A stretch of 64,000 nt of DNA from Curtobacterium sp. MCBA15_012. GTDB taxonomy: Bacteria > Actinomycetota > Actinomycetes > Actinomycetales > Microbacteriaceae. Position 1 is the first letter of the stretch, and each line of letters opens with the position of its first letter. Below the pieces are notes generated by a model. It was not told the origin of the DNA. It saw only the letters and a program-made list of their open reading frames with translations, and made no database searches. This document shows, one piece after another, positions 7,982 to 15,502 of the stretch. The stretch covers positions 1,240,001-1,304,000 of the forward strand of contig NZ_CP126267.1 in assembly GCF_001864935.2 (NCBI RefSeq). Direction: 5' to 3'. Made by a program: the position numbers and the translations under genes.

Positions 7982-9316
7982 ATGAACCAACCAGTGCCGT
8001 TGCCGCTCGAGGCCCCTGACACGTCGTTCCTGACGTCCGGTGGTGCATTCGTCCGTCGAACCGTGCTGCCGTCCGGTGTGCGGGTCCTCACCGAGACCGT
8101 CCCGGGGGCCAGCTCGACGAGCCTCGGCTTCTGGGTGGGCGTCGGGTCCCGCGACGAGCGCGAGGGGCAGTACGGCTCCACGCACTTCCTCGAGCACCTG
8201 CTCTTCAAGGGCACCGAACGTCGCAGTGCGCTCGACATCGCGATCTCCTTCGACTCCGTGGGCGGCGAGCACAACGCGGCGACGGCGAAGGAGTACACCT
8301 GCTACTACGCCCGTGTCCGGGACACCGACGTCCCCATGGCGGTCGAGGTGATCGGTGACATGGTCACCGGATCCGTGCTCGAGGCCGAGGCGTTCGACGT
8401 CGAGCGCGGCGTCATCCTCGAGGAACTCGCGATGGCGGCCGACGACCCCGCCGACGTCGCGGGCGAGGCGTTCTTCGCCGCGGCCTTCGGCGGGCACCCC
8501 CTCGGTCGCCCGATCGGCGGCACCCCCGAGAGCATCCGCGCGGTCGGACGCGACGAGGTCCTGTCCCACTACCGCGAGCACTACGCGCCGAACGGCATCG
8601 TCGTGACCGCGGCCGGTGCCGTCGACCACGACCGCTTCCGCGAGCTCGTCGAGCAGGTCTTCCGCGACGCCCCAGACGCCGCACCGCTCGCCCGCCGGAC
8701 CCCGAGCGCGGCGGCCGACCCCGCGGTCTCCGAGCTCACGGTCACGCACCGGCCGACCGAGCAGGTCAGCATGCTGCGCGGCTCGCAGGGGCTCGACCTC
8801 CGCGACGACCGCCGCCCGGTGCTCAGCGTGCTCAACGCCGTGCTCGGCGGCGGCATGAGCTCGCGGCTGTTCCAGGAGGTCCGCGAGCGTCGCGGCCTCG
8901 CCTACGCCGTGTCGTCGTTCGCGCCGGCCTACCTCGACAACGGTGCGTTCGGCGTGTACGCCGGGTGCGCGCCGGACAACGTCGCCGGGGTCGTCGAGAT
9001 CATCGACGCCGAGTTCCGCCGCATGGTCGACCACGGCATCACCGAGGACGAACTGCGCCGCGCCAAGGGCCAGATCGAGGGCGCGCTCACCCTGTCGCTC
9101 GAGGACTCCGACGCCCGGATGACCCGGCTCGGCCGATCCGAGCTCGGCACCGGGGAGTTCACCGACCTCGGCACCGCCCTGCAGCGCGTCGACCGGGTCA
9201 CGCAGGTCGACGTCCTCGAGCTGGCGCGCGACCTGCTCACCCGTCCGACGATCACCTCGGTGGTCGGTGCCGTGCAGCAGTCCGAGCTGGCCGCGGCCCT
9301 CGGCGTCGAGGGGTGA
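7982..9316 (+). CDS. M16 family zinc metallopeptidase (pitrilysin/PqqL-like)
   Basis: Protein of 444 residues with no signal peptide. The inverted zinc motif HxxEH is at residues 68-72 (HFLEHLLFKGTE), and the distal zinc ligand is expected in the VERGVILEEL segment. A second, catalytically inactive M16 repeat fills the C-terminal half (about residues 215-430), so this is the compact two-domain bacterial form that acts as a dimer. It lies close to pnp and dapB, as is usual in actinobacteria; the physiological substrate is not established. The chosen ATG follows TAGGCT by eight bases. The following phosphatase gene begins within a few bases. Confidence 0.92.
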   Translation: MNQPVPLPLEAPDTSFLTSGGAFVRRTVLPSGVRVLTETVPGASSTSLGFWVGVGSRDEREGQYGSTHFLEHLLFKGTERRSALDIAISFDSVGGEHNAATAKEYTCYYARVRDTDVPMAVEVIGDMVTGSVLEAEAFDVERGVILEELAMAADDPADVAGEAFFAAAFGGHPLGRPIGGTPESIRAVGRDEVLSHYREHYAPNGIVVTAAGAVDHDRFRELVEQVFRDAPDAAPLARRTPSAAADPAVSELTVTHRPTEQVSMLRGSQGLDLRDDRRPVLSVLNAVLGGGMSSRLFQEVRERRGLAYAVSSFAPAYLDNGAFGVYAGCAPDNVAGVVEIIDAEFRRMVDHGITEDELRRAKGQIEGALTLSLEDSDARMTRLGRSELGTGEFTDLGTALQRVDRVTQVDVLELARDLLTRPTITSVVGAVQQSELAAALGVEG

Positions 9317-9321
9317 CGGAC

Positions 9322-9924
9322 GTGTCGCACTACCTGTACCTCGTCCGCCACGGTGAACACCAGGACGCCGAGCACGGCCTCCGCGACGGCAAGCTCTCCG
9401 AGCGCGGGAAGCGGCAGTCGATGCTCGTCGCCGACCGCCTGGGCGGCGTGCCCTTCGACGGCGTGTACCACTCGCCGCTCGACGCCCCGAGCGAGACCGC
9501 GTCGTTCCTGGCGAAGCGCCTGCCCGCGATCCAGCCGCAGCCGTCGACCCTGCTGTTCGACTGCATCCCGTCCGGACCGACCCCGGACATGCCGCACGCC
9601 TACCAGGGCTGGTACGGCGGCGTGACCGAGGAGGAGATCGTCGCCGGTCAGGCCCAGATGGGCGACGCCGTCGCGGAGTGGTTCACGCCCGCGCGCGAGG
9701 ACCGGCACGACCTGCTCATCACCCACAACGCCGTCATCGGGTGGTTCGTCCGCGAGGCGTTCCAGGCACCCGAGTGGCGGTGGATGGGCACGAACGTCGC
9801 GCACACGGCACTGACGATCATCCGCATCCGCAGCGCCAAGCCCGCCGAGGTGGTCACGCTGAACGACCTCGCGCACCTGCCGGTCGAGCTGCGCACGGGC
9901 CTGCCGGTCGACCAGCCCGTCTAA
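9322..9924 (+). CDS. Histidine phosphatase superfamily protein
   Basis: Protein of about 200 residues. LYLVRHGEHQD carries the catalytic RHG motif near the N-terminus. LSERGKRQSMLVADRL, VYHSPLDAPSETASFLA and LLITHNAVIGWFVRE (second catalytic His) complete the phosphoglycerate-mutase-like pattern. The substrate is unknown; related proteins act on small phosphoesters. I chose GTG 9322 because GAGGGG (9308-9313) is well spaced; GTG 9313, overlapping the peptidase stop codon, is an alternative that adds three residues. It is translationally linked to the M16 gene and ends in a 4-base overlap with the convergent GNAT gene. Confidence 0.87.
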   Translation: MSHYLYLVRHGEHQDAEHGLRDGKLSERGKRQSMLVADRLGGVPFDGVYHSPLDAPSETASFLAKRLPAIQPQPSTLLFDCIPSGPTPDMPHAYQGWYGGVTEEEIVAGQAQMGDAVAEWFTPAREDRHDLLITHNAVIGWFVREAFQAPEWRWMGTNVAHTALTIIRIRSAKPAEVVTLNDLAHLPVELRTGLPVDQPV

Positions 9925-10409
9925 CGGCTCCCGTCCGCGAGCGGCAGCCGGTACCAGGCGGTCGCGTTCGGGTTGTCGTTGAACGGCTCCGTCCGCCGGT
10001 AGCCACGACCGCGGTACATCGCCCCGGCCGCGACGAGCGAGTCGTTCGTGTCGAGCACGACGCCCGTCGCCCCGGCGTCGCGGGCCGCGGCCTCGAGGGC
10101 GTCCATCACGGCCGTGGCGACGCCCCGTCCGCGACCAGCGGGGGAGACGTACACGTGCTTCACCTCGAAGCGGACGTCGTCGCCGTCGTCCGCGATCCGC
10201 CGGAGCCCACCGCAGCCGACCGGGACGCCGTCGTCGTACGCGACCACGAAGGTGCCGCGCGGTGCCGTGAACTCGACCGCCGGCGTGCGCTTCCGTGCGT
10301 ACGTCCCCTGCGCACTCGGGAAGGTCGCCTCGCGCTCGTCGAGGTACGCGTCGAGCAGCACGTCCACCTCGGGTGCGTCCGCGGGCACGGTCCTGACCTG
10401 GAGCGTCAT
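9921..10409 (-). CDS. GNAT family N-acetyltransferase
   Basis: Protein of 162 residues. The acetyl-CoA-binding motif A is VKHVYVSPAGRGRGVATAVM (about residues 83-102), followed by a helix ending in AARDAGATGVVLDTND and a motif B-like AGAMYRGRGYRRTEPF. These are the normal GNAT elements, and the length is typical. The substrate cannot be inferred. The start codon lies six bases downstream of TAGGAT on the minus strand (10416-10421), so the mRNA is probably leaderless and shares its -10 palindrome with dapB. Confidence 0.9.
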   Translation of the reverse strand: MTLQVRTVPADAPEVDVLLDAYLDEREATFPSAQGTYARKRTPAVEFTAPRGTFVVAYDDGVPVGCGGLRRIADDGDDVRFEVKHVYVSPAGRGRGVATAVMDALEAAARDAGATGVVLDTNDSLVAAGAMYRGRGYRRTEPFNDNPNATAWYRLPLADGSR

Positions 10410-10415
10410 GCGTCG

Positions 10416-10425
10416 ATCCTAGGAT
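10416..10425. promoter_or_regulatory. Palindromic -10 shared by divergent GNAT and dapB genes
   Basis: ATCCTAGGAT is a perfect palindrome that gives TAGGAT on both strands. On the minus strand it ends six bases before the GNAT ATG (10407-10409). On the plus strand it ends seven bases before the dapB ATG (10433). Both transcripts would start at their start codon, and the two promoters cannot both be occupied. Confidence 0.6.
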
Positions 10426-10432
10426 GGGAGCC

Positions 10433-11179
10433 ATGGTCACTCCCGTCGCCGTCGTCGGCGCCACCGGTCGTCTCGGAGGCCTGGTGTCCTCCGTCGTCGA
10501 GTCGCTCGAGGGCTTCGAGCTCGTCGCGTCGCTCTCGTCGCGGGACGGCGCCCACGAGGCACCCCCGTCGGTGTTCGGCGGTGCCGCGCTCGTGGTCGAC
10601 GTGACCGTCCCCGCGCTGAGCCCCGCGATCGTCGACAACGCACTGGCGAGCGGTGCGAACGTGCTCGTCGGCACGTCCGGCTGGTCCGCCGCACGGCTCG
10701 CGACGCTGCGCTCCGGGCTCGAGGACCGCCCCGAGCAGGGTGTCCTCGTGGTGCCGAACTTCTCGATCGGATCGGTGCTGGCGACCCACCTCGCGACGAT
10801 CGCCGCGCCCTGGTTCCCCTCCGCCGAGATCGTCGAGACGCACCACGCCGGCAAGGTCGACTCGCCCTCGGGCACCGCGGTGCGCACGGCCGAGCTCATC
10901 GCCGAGGCCCGCCGCGACGTCGGTCCGGTCGAGGCCCCGCACGTCGACCAGCGGGCCCGCGGGCAGCAGGTCGCGAGCGTGCCGGTCCACTCGCTCCGTC
11001 TGCCCGGGGTGAAGGCCGTGCAGGACGTCGTGCTGAGCGGGCCGGGCGAGACCGTCACGATCCGGCACGACACGAACGACGACGTCGCCTACGTCGCCGG
11101 CATCCGGGCCGCGCTGGCCGCCACCGTCGGAGCCCGCGGGCTCACGGTCGGCCTCGGCAGCGTGCTGGGCATCGCGTGA
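10433..11179 (+). CDS. dapB: 4-hydroxy-tetrahydrodipicolinate reductase
   Basis: Protein of 248 residues that reduces HTPA with NAD(P)H in the diaminopimelate/lysine pathway. VAVVGATGRLGGLVSS is the Rossmann dinucleotide loop at the N-terminus, VLVGTSGWS and VVPNFSIGSVL are conserved core segments, and ETHHAGKVDSPSGTA (about residues 140-154) is the catalytic signature with the HH and K residues. An ATG at 10424 is also possible, but 10433 fits the leaderless -10 and the family N-terminus. dapA (14478) and dapF (30423) are also in this window. A small membrane-protein gene overlaps its stop codon by four bases. Confidence 0.96.
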   Translation: MVTPVAVVGATGRLGGLVSSVVESLEGFELVASLSSRDGAHEAPPSVFGGAALVVDVTVPALSPAIVDNALASGANVLVGTSGWSAARLATLRSGLEDRPEQGVLVVPNFSIGSVLATHLATIAAPWFPSAEIVETHHAGKVDSPSGTAVRTAELIAEARRDVGPVEAPHVDQRARGQQVASVPVHSLRLPGVKAVQDVVLSGPGETVTIRHDTNDDVAYVAGIRAALAATVGARGLTVGLGSVLGIA

Positions 11180-11646
11180 CCGAGCGTCCGTTCCTCCGGG
11201 CCGTCCGCTCCCCGTTCTGGGGCGCCGCGCTCATGGCCGTCCTGCTCGCGCTGTACATCGTGCTCGTCGGGCAGCGCGCGGTCGCGTTCGTCGCCACCGG
11301 GCAGCCGATCGGGATCGGCATCGGGGTCGCGCTCGTCGTCGTCGCCGTGATCGGCGCGCTCCTGCTCGTCCTCGAGTTCCGCTTCGGCATCCGGATCACC
11401 CGGCTCGGCGCGCGCCTCGAACGCGAGGGCGGGACGCCGCAGGAGGTCGTCGCGCTCCTGCCGAGCGGTCGCCCGGACCGTGCGGCCGCCGACGAGCTGT
11501 TCCCCGCCCACCGCGACGCGGTCGAGGCGGACCCGGATGACTGGCGGGCGTGGTTCCGCCTCGGCGTCGTCTACGACGCCGCCGGCGACCGCAAGCGCGC
11601 CCGAGCGGCGATGCGGACCGCGCTCGCCAAGGCGAGCACGCGCTGA
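11176..11646 (+). CDS. Membrane protein with soluble TPR-like tail, function unknown
   Basis: Protein of 156 residues, coupled to dapB by a GTGA overlap. There are two hydrophobic segments (about residues 14-32 and 45-70), then a cytosolic tail with DDWRAWFRLGVVYDAAGDRKRARAAMRTAL (about 122-151), which resembles one tetratricopeptide-repeat helix pair. I do not recognise a named family. Coupling to dapB and the TPR-like unit suggest a protein-protein contact role at the membrane, but no function is claimed. It is followed by a hairpin at 11645-11684. Confidence 0.7.
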   Translation: MTERPFLRAVRSPFWGAALMAVLLALYIVLVGQRAVAFVATGQPIGIGIGVALVVVAVIGALLLVLEFRFGIRITRLGARLEREGGTPQEVVALLPSGRPDRAAADELFPAHRDAVEADPDDWRAWFRLGVVYDAAGDRKRARAAMRTALAKASTR

Positions 11647-11684
11647 CGGGAGGCCCGTGGCGGGCCCGGCCCGCGCCTCCCGTC
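11645..11684. terminator. Hairpin terminator with GACGGGAGGC arms
   Basis: GACGGGAGGC (11645-11654) pairs with GCCTCCCGTC (11675-11684), with partly pairing GC-rich sequence between. It lies between convergent genes and belongs to the recurrent GGGAGGCGCG-type sequence family. Confidence 0.55.
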
Positions 11685-11785
11685 CGGCGCCGCGCCGGTC
11701 AGGAACGGACCAGCGGGGCTGACCCGCGCCTCCCGTCCGCAGCGCCGAGTGTCGGCACGCGACCTGCGTCGGGACGCGACCTGCG

Positions 11786-12697
11786 TCAGAACGCGGCGTC
11801 GACCGCGTCCTCGGCGCGCTCGTACCGGAACCGGTACCCGGTGTCGAGGAGCTTCCTCGGCACCATCCGCTGGTTCGACAGGAGCATCTCGTCGGCGGCC
11901 TCGCGCAGCAGTGCCTTGAGCGCGAACGCGGGCACGTTGACGAGGTAGGGGCGGTGCAGGTCCTCGGCGACGCGCTTCGTGATGCGGTCGGCGACGGCGG
12001 GCTCGGGTCCGGCGAGGTTGACCGGGCCGCGGACCTCGGCGGCGTCCGGGCTGGTCGCGAGGTGCACGATCGCGCCGACCTCGTCGTCGAGTCCGATCCA
12101 CGGCCACCACTGGCCGCCGGTGCCGAGCTTGCCGCCGAGGCCGGCCTTCGTGAGCGGGACGAGCGGTGCGAGCGCGCCGCCGCCCTGGCCGACGACGACG
12201 CCGGTGCGGAGCAGCACGACGCGGACGCCCTCGGGTGCGGCGGTCGCGGCGGCCTCCCACGCGGTGCAGACGTCGGCGAGGAAGCCCCGGCCGGCGGCGG
12301 CGTCGTCGTCGAGCACGTCCGCGGGGCGGTCGCCGTACACGCCCGAGGCGGACCCGGACAGGAAGAGCGCGGGCGGGGTGGGGGCCTTCCGCATGGCCGC
12401 GACGAGCGTCTCGGTCGCCTGCACGCGGGAGTCCAGGATCTGTCGCTTGTAGGACTCGGTCCACGGGAGATTGCCGATGCTCGCGCCCGCCAGGTTGACG
12501 ACCACGTCGGCACCGTCGAGGACGGCCGGGTCGAGCGGGCGGGAGCCGGGCGACCAGCGGAACTCCGACGCGGTGCGCGGCTCGCGTCGCACGAGCGTCG
12601 TCACGTGGTGTCCGGCCTCGCGCAGGGCACGGACGAGGGGGGTCCCGATGAAGCCGGACGCACCGGCGACGAGGATCGAGAGCGGCTCTGGCGTCAT
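11786..12697 (-). CDS. TIGR01777 family NAD-dependent epimerase-like protein
   Basis: Protein of 303 residues. ILVAGASGFIGTPLVRAL (about residues 8-25) is the GxxGxxG dinucleotide-binding loop of extended short-chain dehydrogenases. VVNLAGASIGNLPWTESYKRQIL and the SGSASGVYGDR segment, in place of the YxxxK catalytic pair, are typical of the TIGR01777/SDR39U1 group. Its C-terminal DUF1731-like domain ends in DTGYRFRYERAEDAVDAAF. Members are linked loosely to cell division (YfcH/SulA-like), but substrates are unknown. TAACGT (12705-12710, minus strand) ends seven bases before its ATG. Confidence 0.88.
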   Translation of the reverse strand: MTPEPLSILVAGASGFIGTPLVRALREAGHHVTTLVRREPRTASEFRWSPGSRPLDPAVLDGADVVVNLAGASIGNLPWTESYKRQILDSRVQATETLVAAMRKAPTPPALFLSGSASGVYGDRPADVLDDDAAAGRGFLADVCTAWEAAATAAPEGVRVVLLRTGVVVGQGGGALAPLVPLTKAGLGGKLGTGGQWWPWIGLDDEVGAIVHLATSPDAAEVRGPVNLAGPEPAVADRITKRVAEDLHRPYLVNVPAFALKALLREAADEMLLSNQRMVPRKLLDTGYRFRYERAEDAVDAAF

Positions 12698-12704
12698 GCC
12701 GTCG

Positions 12705-12710
12705 ACGTTA
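12705..12710 (-). promoter_or_regulatory. Candidate -10 (TAACGT) for the TIGR01777 gene
   Basis: On the minus strand TAACGT ends seven bases before ATG 12697, in the leaderless arrangement. Confidence 0.45.
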
Positions 12711-12749
12711 CTCAGCCAGCTGACGGGAGGCCCGGTGCGCGTCCGGTGG

Positions 12750-12803
12750 TCGGCTCGCCGTGGCGGCGGCGCGCGTCCCGCGCTCGGCTCGCCGTGGCGG
12801 CGG
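12750..12803. repeat. 34-bp-period direct repeat upstream of thyA
   Basis: TCGGCTCGCCGTGGCGGCGG occurs at 12750-12769 and again at 12784-12803, a period of 34 bases, between two divergent genes. Confidence 0.6.
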
Positions 12804-12811
12804 AGCGCGTC

Positions 12812-12817
12812 TAGGCT
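12812..12817 (+). promoter_or_regulatory. Candidate -10 (TAGGCT) for leaderless thyA
   Basis: TAGGCT ends six bases before GTG 12824. Confidence 0.5.
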
Positions 12818-12823
12818 GCTGGC

Positions 12824-13654
12824 GTGACCGACAGCGTGACCGTGCAGCCCGACCCCACCGTCCCGACCCCGTACGAGGACCTGTTGCGCCGGGTGCTCGA
12901 GGAGGGCGCGCCGAAGGGCGACCGCACCGGGACCGGCACGCGCAGCCTGTTCGGCGCGCAGCTGCGGTACGACCTGTCGCAGGGCTTCCCCCTGGTCAGC
13001 ACGAAGCGGGTGCACTTCAAGTCGGTCGCGTACGAACTGCTCTGGTTCCTGCGCGGCGACGGGAACGCCCGCTGGCTGCAGGAGCACGGCGTCCGGATCT
13101 GGAACGAGTGGGCGGGTGAGGACGGTGACCTCGGCCCGGTGTACGGCGTGCAGTGGCGCTCGTGGCCGACGCCGTCCGGGGAGCACGTCGACCAGATCGC
13201 CCAGGTCATCGAGCAGATCCGCACGAACCCGGACAGCCGACGGCTCATCGTCTCGGCGTGGAACGTCGCCGACGTGCCGGACATGGCGCTCGCCCCGTGC
13301 CACGCGTTCTTCCAGTTCTCCGTCAACGACGGCAGGCTCTCGTGCCAGCTGTACCAGCGGAGCGCGGACATGTTCCTCGGCGTCCCGTTCAACATCGCCT
13401 CGTACGCGCTGCTGACCCACATGGTCGCGGCGCAGACCGGGCTCGAGGTCGGCGACTTCGTCTGGACCGGCGGCGACTGCCACGTGTACGACAACCACGT
13501 CGAGCAGGTCCGCGAGCAGCTCACCCGGACCGCGTACCCGATGCCCCGGCTCGAGCTCGCGCCGCGCGACTCGATCGACGACTACGTCTACGAGGACATC
13601 ACGGTCGTCGGGTACGAGCACCACCCGGCGATCTCGGCCGCGGTCGCGGTCTGA
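12824..13654 (+). CDS. thyA: Thymidylate synthase
   Basis: Protein of 276 residues, the folate-dependent enzyme that methylates dUMP to d[23 protein letters not shown] (near residues 36-56) is the conserved N-terminal loop. APCHAFFQF holds the catalytic Cys159, and [21 protein letters not shown] and HVYDNHVEQ are the dUMP-binding segments. The GTG start lies six bases after TAGGCT, so the mRNA is likely leaderless. Its stop codon overlaps the folA start by one base. The two enzymes are functionally paired, because thymidylate synthase oxidises tetrahydrofolate to dihydrofolate and DHFR restores it. Confidence 0.98.
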   Translation: MTDSVTVQPDPTVPTPYEDLLRRVLEEGAPKGDRTGTGTRSLFGAQLRYDLSQGFPLVSTKRVHFKSVAYELLWFLRGDGNARWLQEHGVRIWNEWAGEDGDLGPVYGVQWRSWPTPSGEHVDQIAQVIEQIRTNPDSRRLIVSAWNVADVPDMALAPCHAFFQFSVNDGRLSCQLYQRSADMFLGVPFNIASYALLTHMVAAQTGLEVGDFVWTGGDCHVYDNHVEQVREQLTRTAYPMPRLELAPRDSIDDYVYEDITVVGYEHHPAISAAVAV

Positions 13655-14196
13655 TGCCGGAGGCCCCCTCGACCGACCCCGTGCGGACCGACCCGACGTG
13701 GACCGAGCCGGCGCGCGGCGTCGGGCTCGTCTGGGCACGCACGGCCGCCGGCGTGATCGGCGCCGACGGCGGGATCCCGTGGCACCTGCCCGAGGACCTC
13801 GCGCACTTCCGGCGGGTCACCGGCGACGGCGTCGTCGTCATGGGGCGCCGCACCTGGGACTCGCTGCCGCCGCGGTTCCGGCCGCTGCCCGGACGCCGCA
13901 ACGTCGTGCTCACCCGGGACGCGACCTGGTCGGCCCCCGGCGCGGAGGTCGTCCACGACCTGGCGACCGCGCTCGACACCGACGAGCCCGTGTGGGTGAT
14001 CGGCGGGGGAGCGGTGTACGCCGACGCCGTGCCGTTCGCCGACCGGGTGTCCGAGACGATCGTCGACCTCGAGGTGCCGGGCGACACCCGGGCGCCCGAC
14101 CTCGGCGACGGGTGGACGCTCGTCGAGGACGGGCCGTGGCAGGAGTCCCGCGTGGACGGCACCCGCTACCGCTTCCGGGAGTGGCGCCGCGCCTAG
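13654..14196 (+). CDS. folA: Dihydrofolate reductase
   Basis: Protein of 180 residues that reduces dihydrofolate with NADPH. A 20-residue Pro/Thr-rich N-terminal extension precedes the core. VGLVWARTAAGVIGADGGIPWHLPEDLAHFRR is the canonical beta-strand and Met20 loop region, with the catalytic acid in the LPEDLAHF helix. VVVMGRRTWDSLP binds NADPH, GRRNVVLTRD follows, and VIGGGAVYADAVPFADRV is the second cofactor loop. ATG 13654 overlaps the thyA stop codon, so the pair is translationally coupled. The stretch after it up to dapA contains only repeats. Confidence 0.96.
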   Translation: MPEAPSTDPVRTDPTWTEPARGVGLVWARTAAGVIGADGGIPWHLPEDLAHFRRVTGDGVVVMGRRTWDSLPPRFRPLPGRRNVVLTRDATWSAPGAEVVHDLATALDTDEPVWVIGGGAVYADAVPFADRVSETIVDLEVPGDTRAPDLGDGWTLVEDGPWQESRVDGTRYRFREWRRA

Positions 14197-14235
14197 GGCC
14201 CGATGCACGCCGCGGTCGCGGCGCGACGTGCTCGC

Positions 14236-14295
14236 GCACAACCGGAAGCACGTCGCACCACGCGATCCCGCGGCGCGACGTGCTTCCGGTTGTGC
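14236..14295. repeat. Long palindromic repeat, copy A
   Basis: Arms 14236-14256 and 14275-14295 are perfect 21-bp reverse complements around an 18-base centre that pairs partly. The arm begins GCACAACCGG and ends AGCACGTCGC. A 15-base piece of the right arm (GCGGCGCGACGTGCT) also occurs just before it at 14219-14233. Four other full copies are at 33833, 49999, 50131 and 50327. Confidence 0.85.
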
Positions 14296-14330
14296 ACGGC
14301 GCCAGTCCCGGTCGCGAGCCGAGCACCGGG

Positions 14331-14435
14331 CGTGACCACGCGCCTCCCGGCCTGGACCGTCCGGGCGCGACCACGCGCCTCCCGGCCTGGACCGTCCGGG
14401 CGTGACCACGCGCCTCCCGGCCTGGACCGTCCGGG
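14331..14435. repeat. 35-bp tandem repeat, three copies
   Basis: Copies at 14331-14365, 14366-14400 and 14401-14435 are nearly identical. Each contains CGCGCCTCCCGG, the complement of the recurrent GGGAGGCGCG word. The repeats end about 30 bases before the dapA -10. Confidence 0.9.
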
Positions 14436-14464
14436 CGGACTGCGGAGCGGACGCACCGGGCCGG

Positions 14465-14470
14465 TACGCT
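14465..14470 (+). promoter_or_regulatory. Candidate -10 (TACGCT) for leaderless dapA
   Basis: TACGCT ends seven bases before GTG 14478. Confidence 0.45.
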
Positions 14471-14477
14471 GGTCGGC

Positions 14478-15455
14478 GTGTCCCAGCGTGAGAATCCCTT
14501 CGGTCAGGTCCTCGTCGCCCTCGTGACGCCGTTCACGGCCGACGGCGAGGTCGACTGGCCCGGCGTCGAGCAGCACATCGACGACTGCATCACCGCCGGC
14601 GCCGACGGCATCGTCGTGACCGGCACCACCGGCGAGACGAGCACCCTGACCGACCCGGAGAAGCTCCGCCTGGTCGAGGTCGGCAAGTCCGTCGCCGCGG
14701 GCCGCGCGAAGATCATCACGGGCGGTGGCTCGAACGAGACCGCGCATGCGATCCACCTGTACAAGCAGAGCGAGCGGGCCGGCGCGGACGGCGTCATGAT
14801 CGTCACGCCGTACTACAACAAGCCGACGCAGGCCGGCGTGCTCACGCACTTCCGGATGATCGCGGACGCCACCGACCTGCCGGTGATCCTGTACGACATC
14901 CCCGGACGCACCGGCATCCCGATCACGTACGAGACCATCGTGCGCGCGTCGAAGCACCCGAACATCCTCGCCGTGAAGGACGCCAAGGGCGACTTCGCCG
15001 AGGTCTCGCGCGTGCTCAACAACACCGACCTCATGTACTTCTCGGGCGACGACACGAACGTCCTCCCGCACCTGTCGATCGGTGCCACGGGGCTCATCGG
15101 CGTCACCGCGAACATCACGAGCACGCCGTACCGCACCATCGTCGACGCCGTGAACCGCGGCGACCTGGCGACCGCGACCGCCGAGCACAAGCGCGTCGAA
15201 CCCCTCGTCCGTGCGATCATGACCCACGTCCCCGGGACCGTCGCCGCGAAGTACGTGCTGCACGGGCTCGGCCGGATCGGCAGCCCGCGCGTGCGGTTGC
15301 CGCTCGTCGGCCCCGAGGACAGCGAGGCGTACGCCATCGAGACCTCGCTCGAAGCGGTCCGGGACGTCCCCGGCGCCGACTTCTCGAACTTCCGTCCGGA
15401 CCGCAACGCAGCGGCGGGCGGCGCACTGCCGAAGGTGCCAGGCACCACACGTTAG
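14478..15455 (+). CDS. dapA: 4-hydroxy-tetrahydrodipicolinate synthase
   Basis: Protein of 325 residues that condenses pyruvate with aspartate semialdehyde, the first committed step of diaminopimelate/lysine synthesis. It is a TIM barrel of the DHDPS/NAL family: VTGTTGETSTLT (pyruvate-carboxylate loop), VTPYYNKPTQAG with the catalytic Tyr, and ILAVKDAKG with Schiff-base Lys167. The GTG start follows TACGCT by seven bases, so it is probably leaderless. About 30 residues at the C-terminus extend past the barrel. rnj follows after 47 bases, as commonly in actinobacteria, and may be cotranscribed. Confidence 0.97.
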   Translation: MSQRENPFGQVLVALVTPFTADGEVDWPGVEQHIDDCITAGADGIVVTGTTGETSTLTDPEKLRLVEVGKSVAAGRAKIITGGGSNETAHAIHLYKQSERAGADGVMIVTPYYNKPTQAGVLTHFRMIADATDLPVILYDIPGRTGIPITYETIVRASKHPNILAVKDAKGDFAEVSRVLNNTDLMYFSGDDTNVLPHLSIGATGLIGVTANITSTPYRTIVDAVNRGDLATATAEHKRVEPLVRAIMTHVPGTVAAKYVLHGLGRIGSPRVRLPLVGPEDSEAYAIETSLEAVRDVPGADFSNFRPDRNAAAGGALPKVPGTTR

Positions 15456-15502
15456 GAAGACCGCGGCGCGCTGGTGGCGCGTCGCACGACAGTCAGGACC
15501 GA

